Assembly (NCBI GenBank): GCA_002328485.1
Contig: DCUF01000082.1
Coordinates: 1-64,000 of the forward strand
Length of the DNA: 64,000 bases
Source: Deltaproteobacteria bacterium UBA2221
Lineage (GTDB): Bacteria > Desulfobacterota > Syntrophorhabdia > Syntrophorhabdales > WCHB1-27
Direction of reading: 5' to 3'
Below the pieces are notes generated by a model. That model was not told the DNA's origin and made no database searches. It saw only the letters and a list, made by a program, of their open reading frames with translations. Shown piece by piece: positions 8,538-16,517 of this stretch (the first letter of the stretch is position 1; each line of letters starts with the position of its first letter). Position numbers and translations under genes: made by a program.

Positions 8538-9751
8538 CTCATAAACCGCGGCATGCCTTGCGGTGAGCCAGTGCCCATGGGCCTTGAGTTGTTCTTGAGA
8601 TTCGATTCGACCACGATGATCTGGCCTTCTCTCAATTCTCCGGAAACCACTTCCGTAAAGACCCCGTCGCTGATACCGGGAACGATGCCTATCCGTTTCA
8701 GCCTTTTGCCGTCCTGTGTCCAAACTCCGCTTGCCGGCTGACCCGTCCTCCTCCCGTCTGTCTGTGGGGATCTCTGAAATGATCCTTCGCTACCGGCGGG
8801 TCTGAAACGGAGCGCTCCGTTGGGGACCCGTAGCACCCCGTCCCTTTCGGTGGTGACGATCGATACATTCGCGGTCATGCCTGGTTTGAGCCTGAGATCG
8901 GTGTTGTCAACCTTGATTATCACGTCATAGGTCACCACGTTTTGCACGGTGATAGGCGCGATCCTGACCTGGTCCACCCGGCCCTTAAACATCGCCTCTG
9001 GGTAGGCGTCGACCATGAAGTCCACCGCCTGGTTCGGTCGTATCTTTCCGATATCAGCCTCGTCGACGCTTGTATTGATCTGCATCTTTGTCAGGTCCTC
9101 AGCAATGGTGAAGAGCGTGGGGGTCTGAAAACTGGCTGCCACAGTCTGACCAACATCGACCGCCCTGGAAACCACGATCCCATCAACAGGAGAAACGATG
9201 TGGGTGTACCGCAGGTTCGTCTCCGCCAGTCGCATAGCTGCTTCCTGCTGAGCGACCTGTGCCTTCGACGCCTGGAGGGCCGCCTCGTTGGAATTGAAAG
9301 TTGTTTCAGCCGTGTCAAGATCGCCCCTGGCTATCAGGTCTCTTTCAAACAACTGTCTGTTCCGTTCCAAGGTTCTTTTTGAGTCGCTGAGTGTCGCCTG
9401 AGCCTTGGCCACGTTTGCCCTGGCGGCGAGCACGTTTGCCCTGGCCTGGTCCAACTGGGCCTGAAAGGCCGCCGGATCGATATCAGCTATTGCCTGACCC
9501 TTCTTGACCGGGGAATTGAAGTCCACATAGATACGTTTGATGGTGCCTGATACCTGGGTGCCCACCAGCACCGTGGTGACGGGATTTACCGTGCCGGAAG
9601 CAGACACGGAGGCCTTGATATCCCCCTTGGTGACCGGGGCTGTTTTGTACTCGGCCCCTTTCCCGTTGCCTTTTGCGACCAAAAAAGCGATCACGCCACA
9701 GAGGATAAGCAGAAGGACCAGAAAAGACAGCTTCTTTTTTGTGAGTTTCAT
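8534..9751 (-). CDS. MacA-like periplasmic adaptor (membrane fusion protein)
   Basis: A 405-residue HlyD/MacA-type adaptor. It has an N-terminal membrane anchor (residues 8-26), the barrel-sandwich entry motif SASGTVNPVTTVLVGTQVSG, a long helical hairpin (about 85-165, heptad-rich QARANVLAARANVAKAQATL), the second lipoyl half (THIVSPVDGIVVSRAVDVGQ) and a beta-barrel domain. It joins the inner-membrane ABC transporter to the TolC channel. Around residues 325-350 there is a Gly/Ser/Arg-rich insertion that looks flexible. Overlaps of 4 nt with both neighbours indicate strict translational coupling. Confidence 0.92.
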   Translation of the reverse strand: MKLTKKKLSFLVLLLILCGVIAFLVAKGNGKGAEYKTAPVTKGDIKASVSASGTVNPVTTVLVGTQVSGTIKRIYVDFNSPVKKGQAIADIDPAAFQAQLDQARANVLAARANVAKAQATLSDSKRTLERNRQLFERDLIARGDLDTAETTFNSNEAALQASKAQVAQQEAAMRLAETNLRYTHIVSPVDGIVVSRAVDVGQTVAASFQTPTLFTIAEDLTKMQINTSVDEADIGKIRPNQAVDFMVDAYPEAMFKGRVDQVRIAPITVQNVVTYDVIIKVDNTDLRLKPGMTANVSIVTTERDGVLRVPNGALRFRPAGSEGSFQRSPQTDGRRTGQPASGVWTQDGKRLKRIGIVPGISDGVFTEVVSGELREGQIIVVESNLKNNSRPMGTGSPQGMPRFMR

Positions 9752-11046
9752 GGTCTTTCTCCGATGGCACGCTCAATGGCCGCCTGTGCTATTTTGTAGG
9801 CATAGAGGGACCGTGAATAGGCCAATTGGGCATCGGCGTATGCTACCACTGCATCGGTTATCTCCACCGGGCTAGCTATGCCCACGGCGTACCGGCCGTC
9901 AGCCAGATCCAGGTTCTCTTTCGCCTGTCTGACGGTCAATTCCGTGGTCTGGATGCTCTCTGCTGCTTCGCGGAGGACTATGTATCCCCGCTGAACCTGA
10001 AGGAATACATCCTGGCGCAGTGCAAGCTCGTTCGAGCGCAGGACATCGACATTTGATTGTGCCTCGGCGACCTGGTACTTGGTGAGGAAGCCACTGAATA
10101 GAGGGATGTTGAGGCCCAGACCGTAATTCCATCCGTCGTCCAGGGGGAACCCCGACCCGGCGAAGGTATAACCGGCCTTTCCGGATAGGGTGGGTAAGTA
10201 ATCTTTTTTGGCCAGACTGACCGACTCCCGTGACGCCGACTCTCTGAAACGAAGGGATTGTAGATCTGCCCTTTGAGACTCGGCCTTCTTTACTGCCTGT
10301 TCAAAAGGCAACCCATATTCCACATAAGATAGGGTGTCTTGGAGGGTATAGGACGGGGCATCAGGCAACCCCATGGCATTGTTGAGCGTTACCCTGGCAA
10401 GATTCACATTATTGTCGGCCTTGATCACGCTCAGCCGGGCATTGCTCAGATCCACCTCAGCTTTCGTCACATCAAATTTAGGCTTGGTGCCCACCTCGAA
10501 GAAGCCTCGTGCCTGCTCGAGACGCTTCTGGAACTGGACCACTGCTTCCTGAGCTACAATCTTGGCCCGTTCAGCCTCTAAGCAATTGAAGTAGGCCTGT
10601 TTTGCGTCAAATACGACCTGATCGGTGGTATTTTGCAGATCGGAGCGAGCCGATTGGGTGTTGAGGTTCTGTATGGCCACCTGGCTTGAGGTCCGGCCGA
10701 AGTCGTAGAGGTTTTGGCTAAGGGACACGCTGCTGGAGTAATAATCTCTGGGCCCGTTGACGCCAGACCAATTCCCTCCGTTGACGGCCGAACTGCGGGT
10801 GTAATCGCCCGATGCCGTGAGCTGGGGATAATAGTTCGAACGGGCCTGCCCGATTCGGGCCTCGCTGGCCCGTACAGTGGCAACCCCTGCGCTGATGCTC
10901 GGCTGATTCTTAAGGGCAAGTGCAATGGCCCTGTTCAATGTCAAGGCCTCGCCCGCGGTAATGCCCTCTGCCCCAAGGGTCGCGGGTACGATGATCGTAA
11001 GGGATAGCAGGAGAGCCACTATAATCTGTTTCATGTCGAACCTCAT
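9748..11046 (-). CDS. tolC: TolC family outer membrane efflux protein
   Basis: A 432-residue outer-membrane factor with two OEP repeats: a signal peptide (MKQIIVALLLSLTIIVPATLGA), LNRAIALALKNQPSISAG near the mature N-terminus, SQNLYDFGRTSSQV for the first half and GLNIPLFSGFLTKYQVAEAQ for the second. It is the exit duct of the export system encoded downstream. The ATG at 11046 has aggaag 8 bases upstream; the ATG at 11034 (4 codons later) is nearly as good. A further in-frame ATG at 11148 would put 34 residues before the signal peptide and is unlikely. First gene of the tolC-macA-ABC-permease operon. Confidence 0.92.
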   Translation of the reverse strand: MRFDMKQIIVALLLSLTIIVPATLGAEGITAGEALTLNRAIALALKNQPSISAGVATVRASEARIGQARSNYYPQLTASGDYTRSSAVNGGNWSGVNGPRDYYSSSVSLSQNLYDFGRTSSQVAIQNLNTQSARSDLQNTTDQVVFDAKQAYFNCLEAERAKIVAQEAVVQFQKRLEQARGFFEVGTKPKFDVTKAEVDLSNARLSVIKADNNVNLARVTLNNAMGLPDAPSYTLQDTLSYVEYGLPFEQAVKKAESQRADLQSLRFRESASRESVSLAKKDYLPTLSGKAGYTFAGSGFPLDDGWNYGLGLNIPLFSGFLTKYQVAEAQSNVDVLRSNELALRQDVFLQVQRGYIVLREAAESIQTTELTVRQAKENLDLADGRYAVGIASPVEITDAVVAYADAQLAYSRSLYAYKIAQAAIERAIGERP

Positions 11047-11544
11047 TTTGACGACTTCCTGGCCAAATGCAAAAGCCGGGCCGCTGTCCTTCTCAGACGA
11101 AAAAGCCTGCATTCTCAGAATCTTATCAGGTGCTCTATCTTGGTTCATTCAGGATACTTCGACGATTTTGTCGGGGCAAACGGCTAATCATGCCCCACGA
11201 AACGCCCTTTTGCCTGAGGGCTGCGACAAGACATAAGGATCTTTGCAGATCAAGAAAGGTAAATTTTCTCAGATCCCCCTCTCATCATGAATGGCCGCGT
11301 CCACTACATTAGTTCTACCACATTCCGGGAAAAGGCTCATCCGTCCCGAGGCGGGTCCACGGCACCACCGCCATCCGAGCCGGTCTTGCGGTTAGGAGGG
11401 CCTTGGAAGAATTGGCCAAGAATTCCAAAAACCCTTGACATAGATCAAGGCATAAGGAGCTGTGGATGATTAGACTTAACCTAAAGGTTGGCTAAGACCT
11501 GACGCGGCGAGTAGAACGATATCTCAGACTAGGAGGGAAATATT
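11047..11544. other. Intergenic region between the export operon and hcp
   Basis: A divergent promoter region of about 500 bases. It contains the FNR/HcpR-like palindrome listed separately and the hcp ribosome binding site (taggaggg near 11530). No other gene-like reading frame with family similarity or RNA structure was recognised. Confidence 0.5.
11433..11450 (+). promoter_or_regulatory. CRP/FNR-family operator (HcpR- or FNR-like box) upstream of hcp
   Basis: CCTTGACATAGATCAAGG is an 18-base palindrome with one mismatch and the FNR-family layout TTGAY-N4-ATCAA. It is centred about 103 bases before the hcp ATG. In many anaerobes hcp and an adjacent ferredoxin gene are controlled by HcpR or another nitrosative-stress CRP/FNR regulator that binds sites of this form. 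Which regulator binds here is not shown in the window. Confidence 0.7.
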
Positions 11545-13173
11545 ATGTTTTGTTATCAGTGTGAGCAGGCAGCGGGCGGTAAGGGATGTACCAAGGTCGG
11601 TGTATGCGGTAAACAGCCTGATGTGGCGGCGCTTCAGGATCTTCTGGTCTATGCGTTGCGGGGACTCTCGGCTGTAGCGCTCGGGGGGCGGCAGGTTGGC
11701 CTCAATGACCATTCAATCAATCTTTTTATCTGCAAGGCCCTCTTCGCAACCCTCACGAATGTCAATTTTGACGCTGCGAAGATTGCGGATTTTATCAAAC
11801 AGGCTGTCGCTTTTCGGGATGGCTTGAAGGAAAGGGTGAAGGGGGCGGGTGGATCGGCCGAGTTCACGGGAGGTCCGGCCACCTTTGCCCCTGGGGAGTC
11901 GATGGAGGCCATGGTGGGTCAGGGCGAGCAGATGGCTGGATTGGAGACCTATGATCAGCATGAGGATATCCGTTCCCTCAAGCACATCGTGCTCTTTGGA
12001 GCCAAAGGCGTGGCGGCCTATGCAGACCACGCGCAGATTCTGGGCCAGAGTGACGACACTGTTTTCAAGTTTCTCCAGGAGGCCCTCGCGGCTATGGACA
12101 GGACAGACCTTGGAGTCGGCGACTGGGTCGGATTGGCTATGAAATGCGGCGAAATAAACATACGGGCCATGGAACTCCTTGACGCGGGGAATACCTCCAC
12201 CTACGGCCATCCTGTGCCCACAAAGGTGCCTCTTGGCCACAAGAAGGGGCCGGCCATCCTCGTTTCCGGACATGATCTGAAAGATTTGGCTGAACTCCTC
12301 AAACAGACAGAAGGGAAAGGTGTTACCGTCTATACCCATGGCGAGATGCTTCCTACCCATGGGTATCCTGAACTGAAGAAGTACCCACATTTCTATGGCC
12401 ACTACGGAAATGCTTGGCAGAACCAGCAGAAGGAGTTTGTTGAGTTTCCGGGAGCCATCTTGATGACGACCAACTGCCTTATGAAGATCCAGCCTCCCTA
12501 CCAGGATAGCCTCTTCACGAGTGGTGTGGTGGGATGGCCAGGGATACCCCACATCACCGGCTTGGACTTCGCACCGGTCATCGAAAAGGCACTGTCTATG
12601 CCGGGCTTTGCCGAGGATCTGGATGACAAGTCGGTCATGGTCGGGTTTGCGAGAAACGCGGTCATGGGCGTTGCGGGAGCGGTTATCGAAGCCGTGAAAA
12701 ACAAGAATATCCGCCACTTCTTCCTGGTTGCCGGCTGTGACGGCGCCAAGCCGGGGCGCAACTATTACACGGAGTTTGTGGAGAAGGTCCCCAAGGATTG
12801 CGTGGTCCTCACCCTGGCGTGCGGCAAGTTTCGCTTTTTTGACAAGGATCTGGGAGACATTGGGGGCATACCACGTCTGCTCGACATCGGACAGTGTAAC
12901 GACGCCTACTCTGCCGTAGCAATCGCTACCGCTCTGGCGGGCGCCTTCAATGTTGGGGTTAATGATCTCCCCCTCTCCATGATCCTGTCATGGTACGAAC
13001 AGAAGGCGGTGGCGATTCTGCTATCTCTTTTCTCGCTGGGTATCAAGAACATAAAACTTGGCCCTTCTTTGCCGGCATTCGTCACGCCCAATGTGCTGGA
13101 CGTTTTGATCAAGAACTTTGACATCAAACCGATCTCTACCCCCGATGAGGATCTCAAGGCGATTTTGGGGTAA
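11545..13173 (+). CDS. hcp: Hydroxylamine reductase / hybrid cluster protein
   Basis: A 542-residue Hcp, the iron-sulfur-oxygen hybrid cluster enzyme that reduces hydroxylamine in vitro and acts in NO detoxification and protein nitrosylation. The N-terminal cluster motif is C3-x2-C6-x8-C15-x5-C21, the pattern of strict anaerobes. Hybrid-cluster ligands appear in HGEMLPTHGYPEL, TNCLM, VAGCDGAKPGRNYY and LACGKFRF. Length and ends match the family. A strong RBS (aggaggg) precedes the ATG. A zinc-ribbon protein and a ferredoxin-like gene follow on the same strand, and an FNR/HcpR-like box lies upstream, so induction under anoxia or nitrosative stress is likely. Confidence 0.97.
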   Translation: MFCYQCEQAAGGKGCTKVGVCGKQPDVAALQDLLVYALRGLSAVALGGRQVGLNDHSINLFICKALFATLTNVNFDAAKIADFIKQAVAFRDGLKERVKGAGGSAEFTGGPATFAPGESMEAMVGQGEQMAGLETYDQHEDIRSLKHIVLFGAKGVAAYADHAQILGQSDDTVFKFLQEALAAMDRTDLGVGDWVGLAMKCGEINIRAMELLDAGNTSTYGHPVPTKVPLGHKKGPAILVSGHDLKDLAELLKQTEGKGVTVYTHGEMLPTHGYPELKKYPHFYGHYGNAWQNQQKEFVEFPGAILMTTNCLMKIQPPYQDSLFTSGVVGWPGIPHITGLDFAPVIEKALSMPGFAEDLDDKSVMVGFARNAVMGVAGAVIEAVKNKNIRHFFLVAGCDGAKPGRNYYTEFVEKVPKDCVVLTLACGKFRFFDKDLGDIGGIPRLLDIGQCNDAYSAVAIATALAGAFNVGVNDLPLSMILSWYEQKAVAILLSLFSLGIKNIKLGPSLPAFVTPNVLDVLIKNFDIKPISTPDEDLKAILG

Positions 13174-13197
13174 GACTTTCGCGAAGGAGTGAAGGAC

Positions 13198-13464
13198 ATG
13201 AGATGTCCTGGTCAGGATACCCAATACTGGAAACCGGGAGACATATTCGACGTAGACTGCCCCGGCTGTGGAAACAAGGTCGAGTTCTTCAAGGATGAGG
13301 CGACCAGAAGGTGCAGAAAGTGCGGACAGAAGGTACTAAACCCGAAGATGGACTTGGGATGCGCTGCTCACTGCCGGTCCGCCGGGGCGTGTCTGGGCCG
13401 TGACGTATCGTTACCGCGAGGAAAAGGAGCCAATGAAGATCAAACGAAAGATAATCGAGATTGA
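13198..13464 (+). CDS. Small cysteine-rich zinc-ribbon protein
   Basis: An 88-residue cysteine-rich protein. MRCPGQDTQYWKPGDIF is followed by a CPGCG / CRKCG zinc-ribbon pair (about residues 21-44) and a third cluster CAAHCRSAGACLG near residues 58-70. From memory, the same opening occurs at the N-terminus of some deltaproteobacterial HD-type or Fe-S associated proteins; a stand-alone copy beside hcp suggests metal or redox work in the same response, but that is inference. The ATG at 13198 has aaggag 8 bases upstream; a GTG at 13189 is the alternative. The gene overlaps the next one by 32 nt, and its last 18 residues, after the cysteine clusters, look unstructured. Confidence 0.75.
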   Translation: MRCPGQDTQYWKPGDIFDVDCPGCGNKVEFFKDEATRRCRKCGQKVLNPKMDLGCAAHCRSAGACLGRDVSLPRGKGANEDQTKDNRD

Positions 13465-14185
13465 TGAGGAACGGTGCTCTGGATGCGGACAGTGCGCCGA
13501 GGCCTGCGCGGAAGGTGCAATAACCATGGTTGACGGCAAGGCTAGGCTCATGTCGGAAAACTTCTGCGATGGCCTCGGCGCCTGTATCGGAGAATGCCCG
13601 GAAGGGGCCCTCAGGATCATAGAGAAGGAGTCAGAGGAGTTCGATCCGGCCGCAGTCGAGGAACATCTGAAATCGCAGACAACATCTTTACCGCTGGACC
13701 AGGATGCACCAGCCTGTGGTTGTCCCTCTCAGGGCATTCAAATATTCCCGTCACGCATCCCCGAGGAGGGCTCCTCTGGTGAGGGAGCGAGACCCAACGT
13801 CCCCTCGGCCTTGACCCACTGGCCGGTTCAAATAAGGCTCATACCGCCCACCGCTCCCTTCCTGCAAAAGGCCGATCTGTTGATAGCAGCCGACTGTACC
13901 GCCCTCGCCTATGCTGGTTTTCACCGGGACCTGCTTCCGGGGAAAGTGGTTATGCTGGGTTGCCCGAAGTTTGATGATGTAGAAGATTATCTGGGAAGGT
14001 TTGTGGAGATTTTCAAGAGCGCGGGTATCAGAAGCATCACCGTGGTGGATATGGAGGTGCCCTGCTGCTCGAAGCTCCCCCTGCTGGTTCGGAAGGCCGT
14101 CTCTTTATCCGGGGTGGGTCTTCCGGTCGAGGAGATCGTCATCAGTCGAAAAGGAGACATGCTGCAGAAACGAAAGGTTGTATGA
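13433..14185 (+). CDS. 4Fe-4S ferredoxin-like protein linked to Hcp
   Basis: A 250-residue protein with an N-terminal ferredoxin domain: CSGCGQCAEAC near residues 15-25, then FCDGLGACIGECPEGAL, ligands for two 4Fe-4S clusters. The long C-terminal domain is seen in ferredoxin-like partners of hcp. It contains ADLLIAADCTALAYAGFH, VVMLGCPKFDD and EVPCCSKLP, with further conserved cysteines that may hold another cluster. It is the likely electron donor or partner of Hcp. The ATG at 13433 has aaggag upstream. Last gene of the hcp unit, followed by a strong hairpin. Confidence 0.88.
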   Translation: MKIKRKIIEIDEERCSGCGQCAEACAEGAITMVDGKARLMSENFCDGLGACIGECPEGALRIIEKESEEFDPAAVEEHLKSQTTSLPLDQDAPACGCPSQGIQIFPSRIPEEGSSGEGARPNVPSALTHWPVQIRLIPPTAPFLQKADLLIAADCTALAYAGFHRDLLPGKVVMLGCPKFDDVEDYLGRFVEIFKSAGIRSITVVDMEVPCCSKLPLLVRKAVSLSGVGLPVEEIVISRKGDMLQKRKVV

Positions 14186-14205
14186 AGAACAGGGTGTACT
14201 ATGAA

Positions 14206-14240
14206 AACCGCCCTCAGGATATCATATCCTGAGGGCGGTT
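14206..14240. terminator. Bidirectional terminator hairpin
   Basis: A perfect 17-base inverted repeat (AACCGCCCTCAGGATAT and its complement, one base between the arms) lies between the convergent ferredoxin-like and response-regulator genes. On the minus strand it is followed by TTTTC; on the plus strand by a weaker ttcttg. Position and symmetry suit a terminator shared by both units. Confidence 0.8.
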
Positions 14241-14271
14241 CTTGAAATCACACGCCTGAAAATCCAGTCCC

Positions 14272-15261
14272 CTACATGTCAAAGAGGGTCAGAATAGGCC
14301 ATTCTTTGATTCTCAGAACGCCGTCCAAGGGTTTTATCCTTGTCTTTATGGTGTTGTCGATGTCGGCGAAGCTGCTGCCTTTCACGAGCATCACGATATC
14401 ATACTTGCCCTTTGCGCAATCGCTGTAGACGACCCTGTCGTTGAAATAGAGAGCCGGGTAGATGTTTTGGAGTTTTTCCTTCTCGATTTCAAGGGTGACA
14501 TAGGAGGAGGCCCGAATCCGTGCAGTCTGGTTCGTATAGATCTCATCTTCGGCATTCTCGCGCCCCAAGGCCTTATCGACAGATCCGAGGATCTCGGCAA
14601 CGTTCTCGGCGAAGACGGGGGCTTCAACGGTAAGAGGGGTAACCTCAGCTACCCCTGGAATCGTCTTGATCTCCTTTTCTATGAGGGCGGCAACCTTCTC
14701 GGATGTTTCGCTTTGGACGAGGACGATGAGATCACAGTCTCCCCTCACGGCATCGCAGTAGACGGTACTTTCGGAGAAGTAGAGCCTCCGGTAGACCTCC
14801 ATAAGGTTTGCATCTGGTGTAAGGGTTATCATGGCATAGGCGCTGAAGGCCTGAGCGGGTGTCGGCTCTGCCGCCTCAGATTCCACTGCCTTTGCCTCGG
14901 GGATCTCTTGGAGCAATTTTGCAAGATCGTCCATGTCGAAGGGTTTTTCGAGATAACCATCGGCTGCCTTTGCCTCCTGAGCAATCTGGTCGTTGCCATG
15001 TCCTGTGATGATGACGACGGGTAGGCCGGGGTAGTTGAACCTGATGACCTTCAGAAGTTTGAGCCCGTCTATGTCCGGAAGACGGATATCGACAATAGCG
15101 CAGTCAAGAGGAACGTTCTGTTTCTTGTAGGTCTCCAGGGCCTGCAAACCCCTCATACCATTCTCACAGAGTTCCGCATCGTATCCACGCTGCATGAGTC
15201 CATAACCGACCGTCCGTCTAAGGGAGGCCTCGTCGTCAATCAATAAAACCTTCTTTTCCAT
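14272..15261 (-). CDS. Response regulator receiver fused to two Lrp/AsnC-type (RAM) sensor domains
   Basis: A 329-residue protein. Residues 1-120 are a receiver domain with acidic pocket IDDE, phospho-acceptor Asp58 (AIVDIRLPD), Thr in ITGHG and Lys106 (EKPFD). Two tandem alpha/beta domains follow, about 140-212 and 250-325. They resemble the ligand-binding RAM domain of Lrp/AsnC regulators: both run strand (AYAMITLTPD / SYVTLEIEKE), helix, VYCDAVRGDCDLIVLV or VYSDCAKGKYDIVMLV, helix, P-G/D-V strand. No DNA-binding or enzymatic output domain is present. It is a single-gene unit; no histidine kinase is adjacent. It probably couples phosphorylation to oligomerisation or amino-acid sensing, which is inference. 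Confidence 0.85.
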   Translation of the reverse strand: MEKKVLLIDDEASLRRTVGYGLMQRGYDAELCENGMRGLQALETYKKQNVPLDCAIVDIRLPDIDGLKLLKVIRFNYPGLPVVIITGHGNDQIAQEAKAADGYLEKPFDMDDLAKLLQEIPEAKAVESEAAEPTPAQAFSAYAMITLTPDANLMEVYRRLYFSESTVYCDAVRGDCDLIVLVQSETSEKVAALIEKEIKTIPGVAEVTPLTVEAPVFAENVAEILGSVDKALGRENAEDEIYTNQTARIRASSYVTLEIEKEKLQNIYPALYFNDRVVYSDCAKGKYDIVMLVKGSSFADIDNTIKTRIKPLDGVLRIKEWPILTLFDM

Positions 15262-15735
15262 GTCTCATCTCCTTCTGGGATGTTTGTCGTTCTCTCTCAT
15301 GCCTTCCCCTTGAGCAATGGCCATGCCATAGAAAAAGATATAGTAGTAACGGTATGTTACGAACGAGATATGGGTTCCTTCAGGCCGCCAAAAGTGATAA
15401 GCACCCATGAGAAACCGTGCCAATGCTAATGATATTAATTGGTTACCGAGATGATAGAATATTTTACCCTTTTCACTTTGTCGACAAACAGGCTAACATG
15501 GTGGAATAACACCATTATCATGGTGTATAAGAAATTGATGGATAGTTTCTTTGCGTGAGGGTGGTTGGTGGCGTAGGACTCCATCAGCTCTTCTGAAAAA
15601 GGTTCGTCAGACCCTAGACGGGTAAGGCGTGTCGAGCCGTCGCTTTGCAGTCGGCGGGTGATCCGGCAAGCCCCAGAATTGGTGGAATGAGCGGTAATTG
15701 GCGGAGGACGATCTATACCGAAGGATTCGGCGGCC
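15262..15735. other. Gene-free region between response regulator and greA
   Basis: No coding frame with family similarity. A small hairpin (acaccat-tatc-atggtgt, 15509-15526) and a G-rich stretch (15550-15720) are visible, but neither matches an RNA family I recognise. It presumably holds the response-regulator promoter, reading leftward. Confidence 0.4.
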
Positions 15736-16200
15736 CTAACCTACCTGGATGATCTCGTACGTTCTTTCGCCCCCAGGCGCCGAAAAGGTCACTTCATCAC
15801 CGATGTTTTTGCCTAAAAGCGCTTTGCCTAATGGGGATGTGATGGAGATCGTCTTTTTTTGAATATCCGATTCGTAGGGACCGACGACCGTGTAACTTAC
15901 TTCCTCGTCGGTATCGAGATTGCGTAGGAATACGGTACCGCCGAACTCAACGGTGCCGTTGCCGCTCTTTTTCACGTCCACAATCTCGCTATTGGCGATC
16001 ATCTCCTCAATTTCCCCCATCTTTTTCTGGAGAAACTGGTATTCTTCCTTTGCCGCATCGTACTCGGCGTTCTCCGATATATCTCCGTGGGCTCTAGCCT
16101 CTTCAATGGCTGTCAGGATCTTGGGCCTCTTAGTGTTTCGGAGATACTCTAACTCTTTCTTGAGGTTATCATGCCCGTCACGGGTTATGGGGTACTTCAT
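15736..16200 (-). CDS. greA: Transcription elongation factor GreA
   Basis: A 154-residue GreA of normal length. The N-terminal coiled coil carries the acidic tip GDISENAEYDAAKEEY (residues 39-54), whose Asp and Glu enter the RNA polymerase channel to stimulate transcript cleavage. The C-terminal FKBP-like domain ends with SPLGKALLGKNIGDEVTFSAP, a diagnostic stretch. It rescues backtracked polymerase. Monocistronic here, with over 300 gene-free bases on each side. Confidence 0.96.
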   Translation of the reverse strand: MKYPITRDGHDNLKKELEYLRNTKRPKILTAIEEARAHGDISENAEYDAAKEEYQFLQKKMGEIEEMIANSEIVDVKKSGNGTVEFGGTVFLRNLDTDEEVSYTVVGPYESDIQKKTISITSPLGKALLGKNIGDEVTFSAPGGERTYEIIQVG

Positions 16201-16517
16201 CGCTGCTCCAAAAGATCGATAAGACGCTGTTGAAAGTACATTTTTTAATATATTTCTCGGAATTTTTCAAGTTGTTTCAATTATTGGGGCCTGCGTCGCC
16301 CCCTCCCGTAGCAAAAGCTGCCGGAGCCTCCCCTTCATAAAAAGGAAGAGACGGTGGCGAAAAGAGACCGTGGAACCCGCGTTCCCTGAACGATAGAGGT
16401 GCGAATAGGGATATAGGAAAATTGGAAAATGGGATAGCGAACAGGGGGGAAGAATTTTGTGTGCAAATGTTTCCTGCCCCTTTCACTGTGTTGCGATTTT
16501 GCAGATCGGGATGATTC
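16201..16517. repeat. Gene-free region with A/G-rich degenerate repeat
   Basis: Holds the greA upstream region and an A/G-rich tract (about 16390-16455) with the words ggaaaattggaaaatggg and gatagcgaa. Similar words, in the other orientation or nearby, recur in the gap at 22993-23265, and both gaps also contain a ggagggggcgac-like block. This suggests a dispersed non-coding repeat, but the matches are short and imperfect. No gene is supported. Confidence 0.35.

Noticed and set aside
14201..14245. A 14-codon frame starting at 14201
   Set aside because: It runs through a perfect terminator hairpin; the codons are a by-product of the palindrome.
15509..15526. Small hairpin acaccat/atggtgt as a regulatory RNA or terminator
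   Set aside because: Seven base pairs without a T tract and far from both flanking stops; it could be chance.
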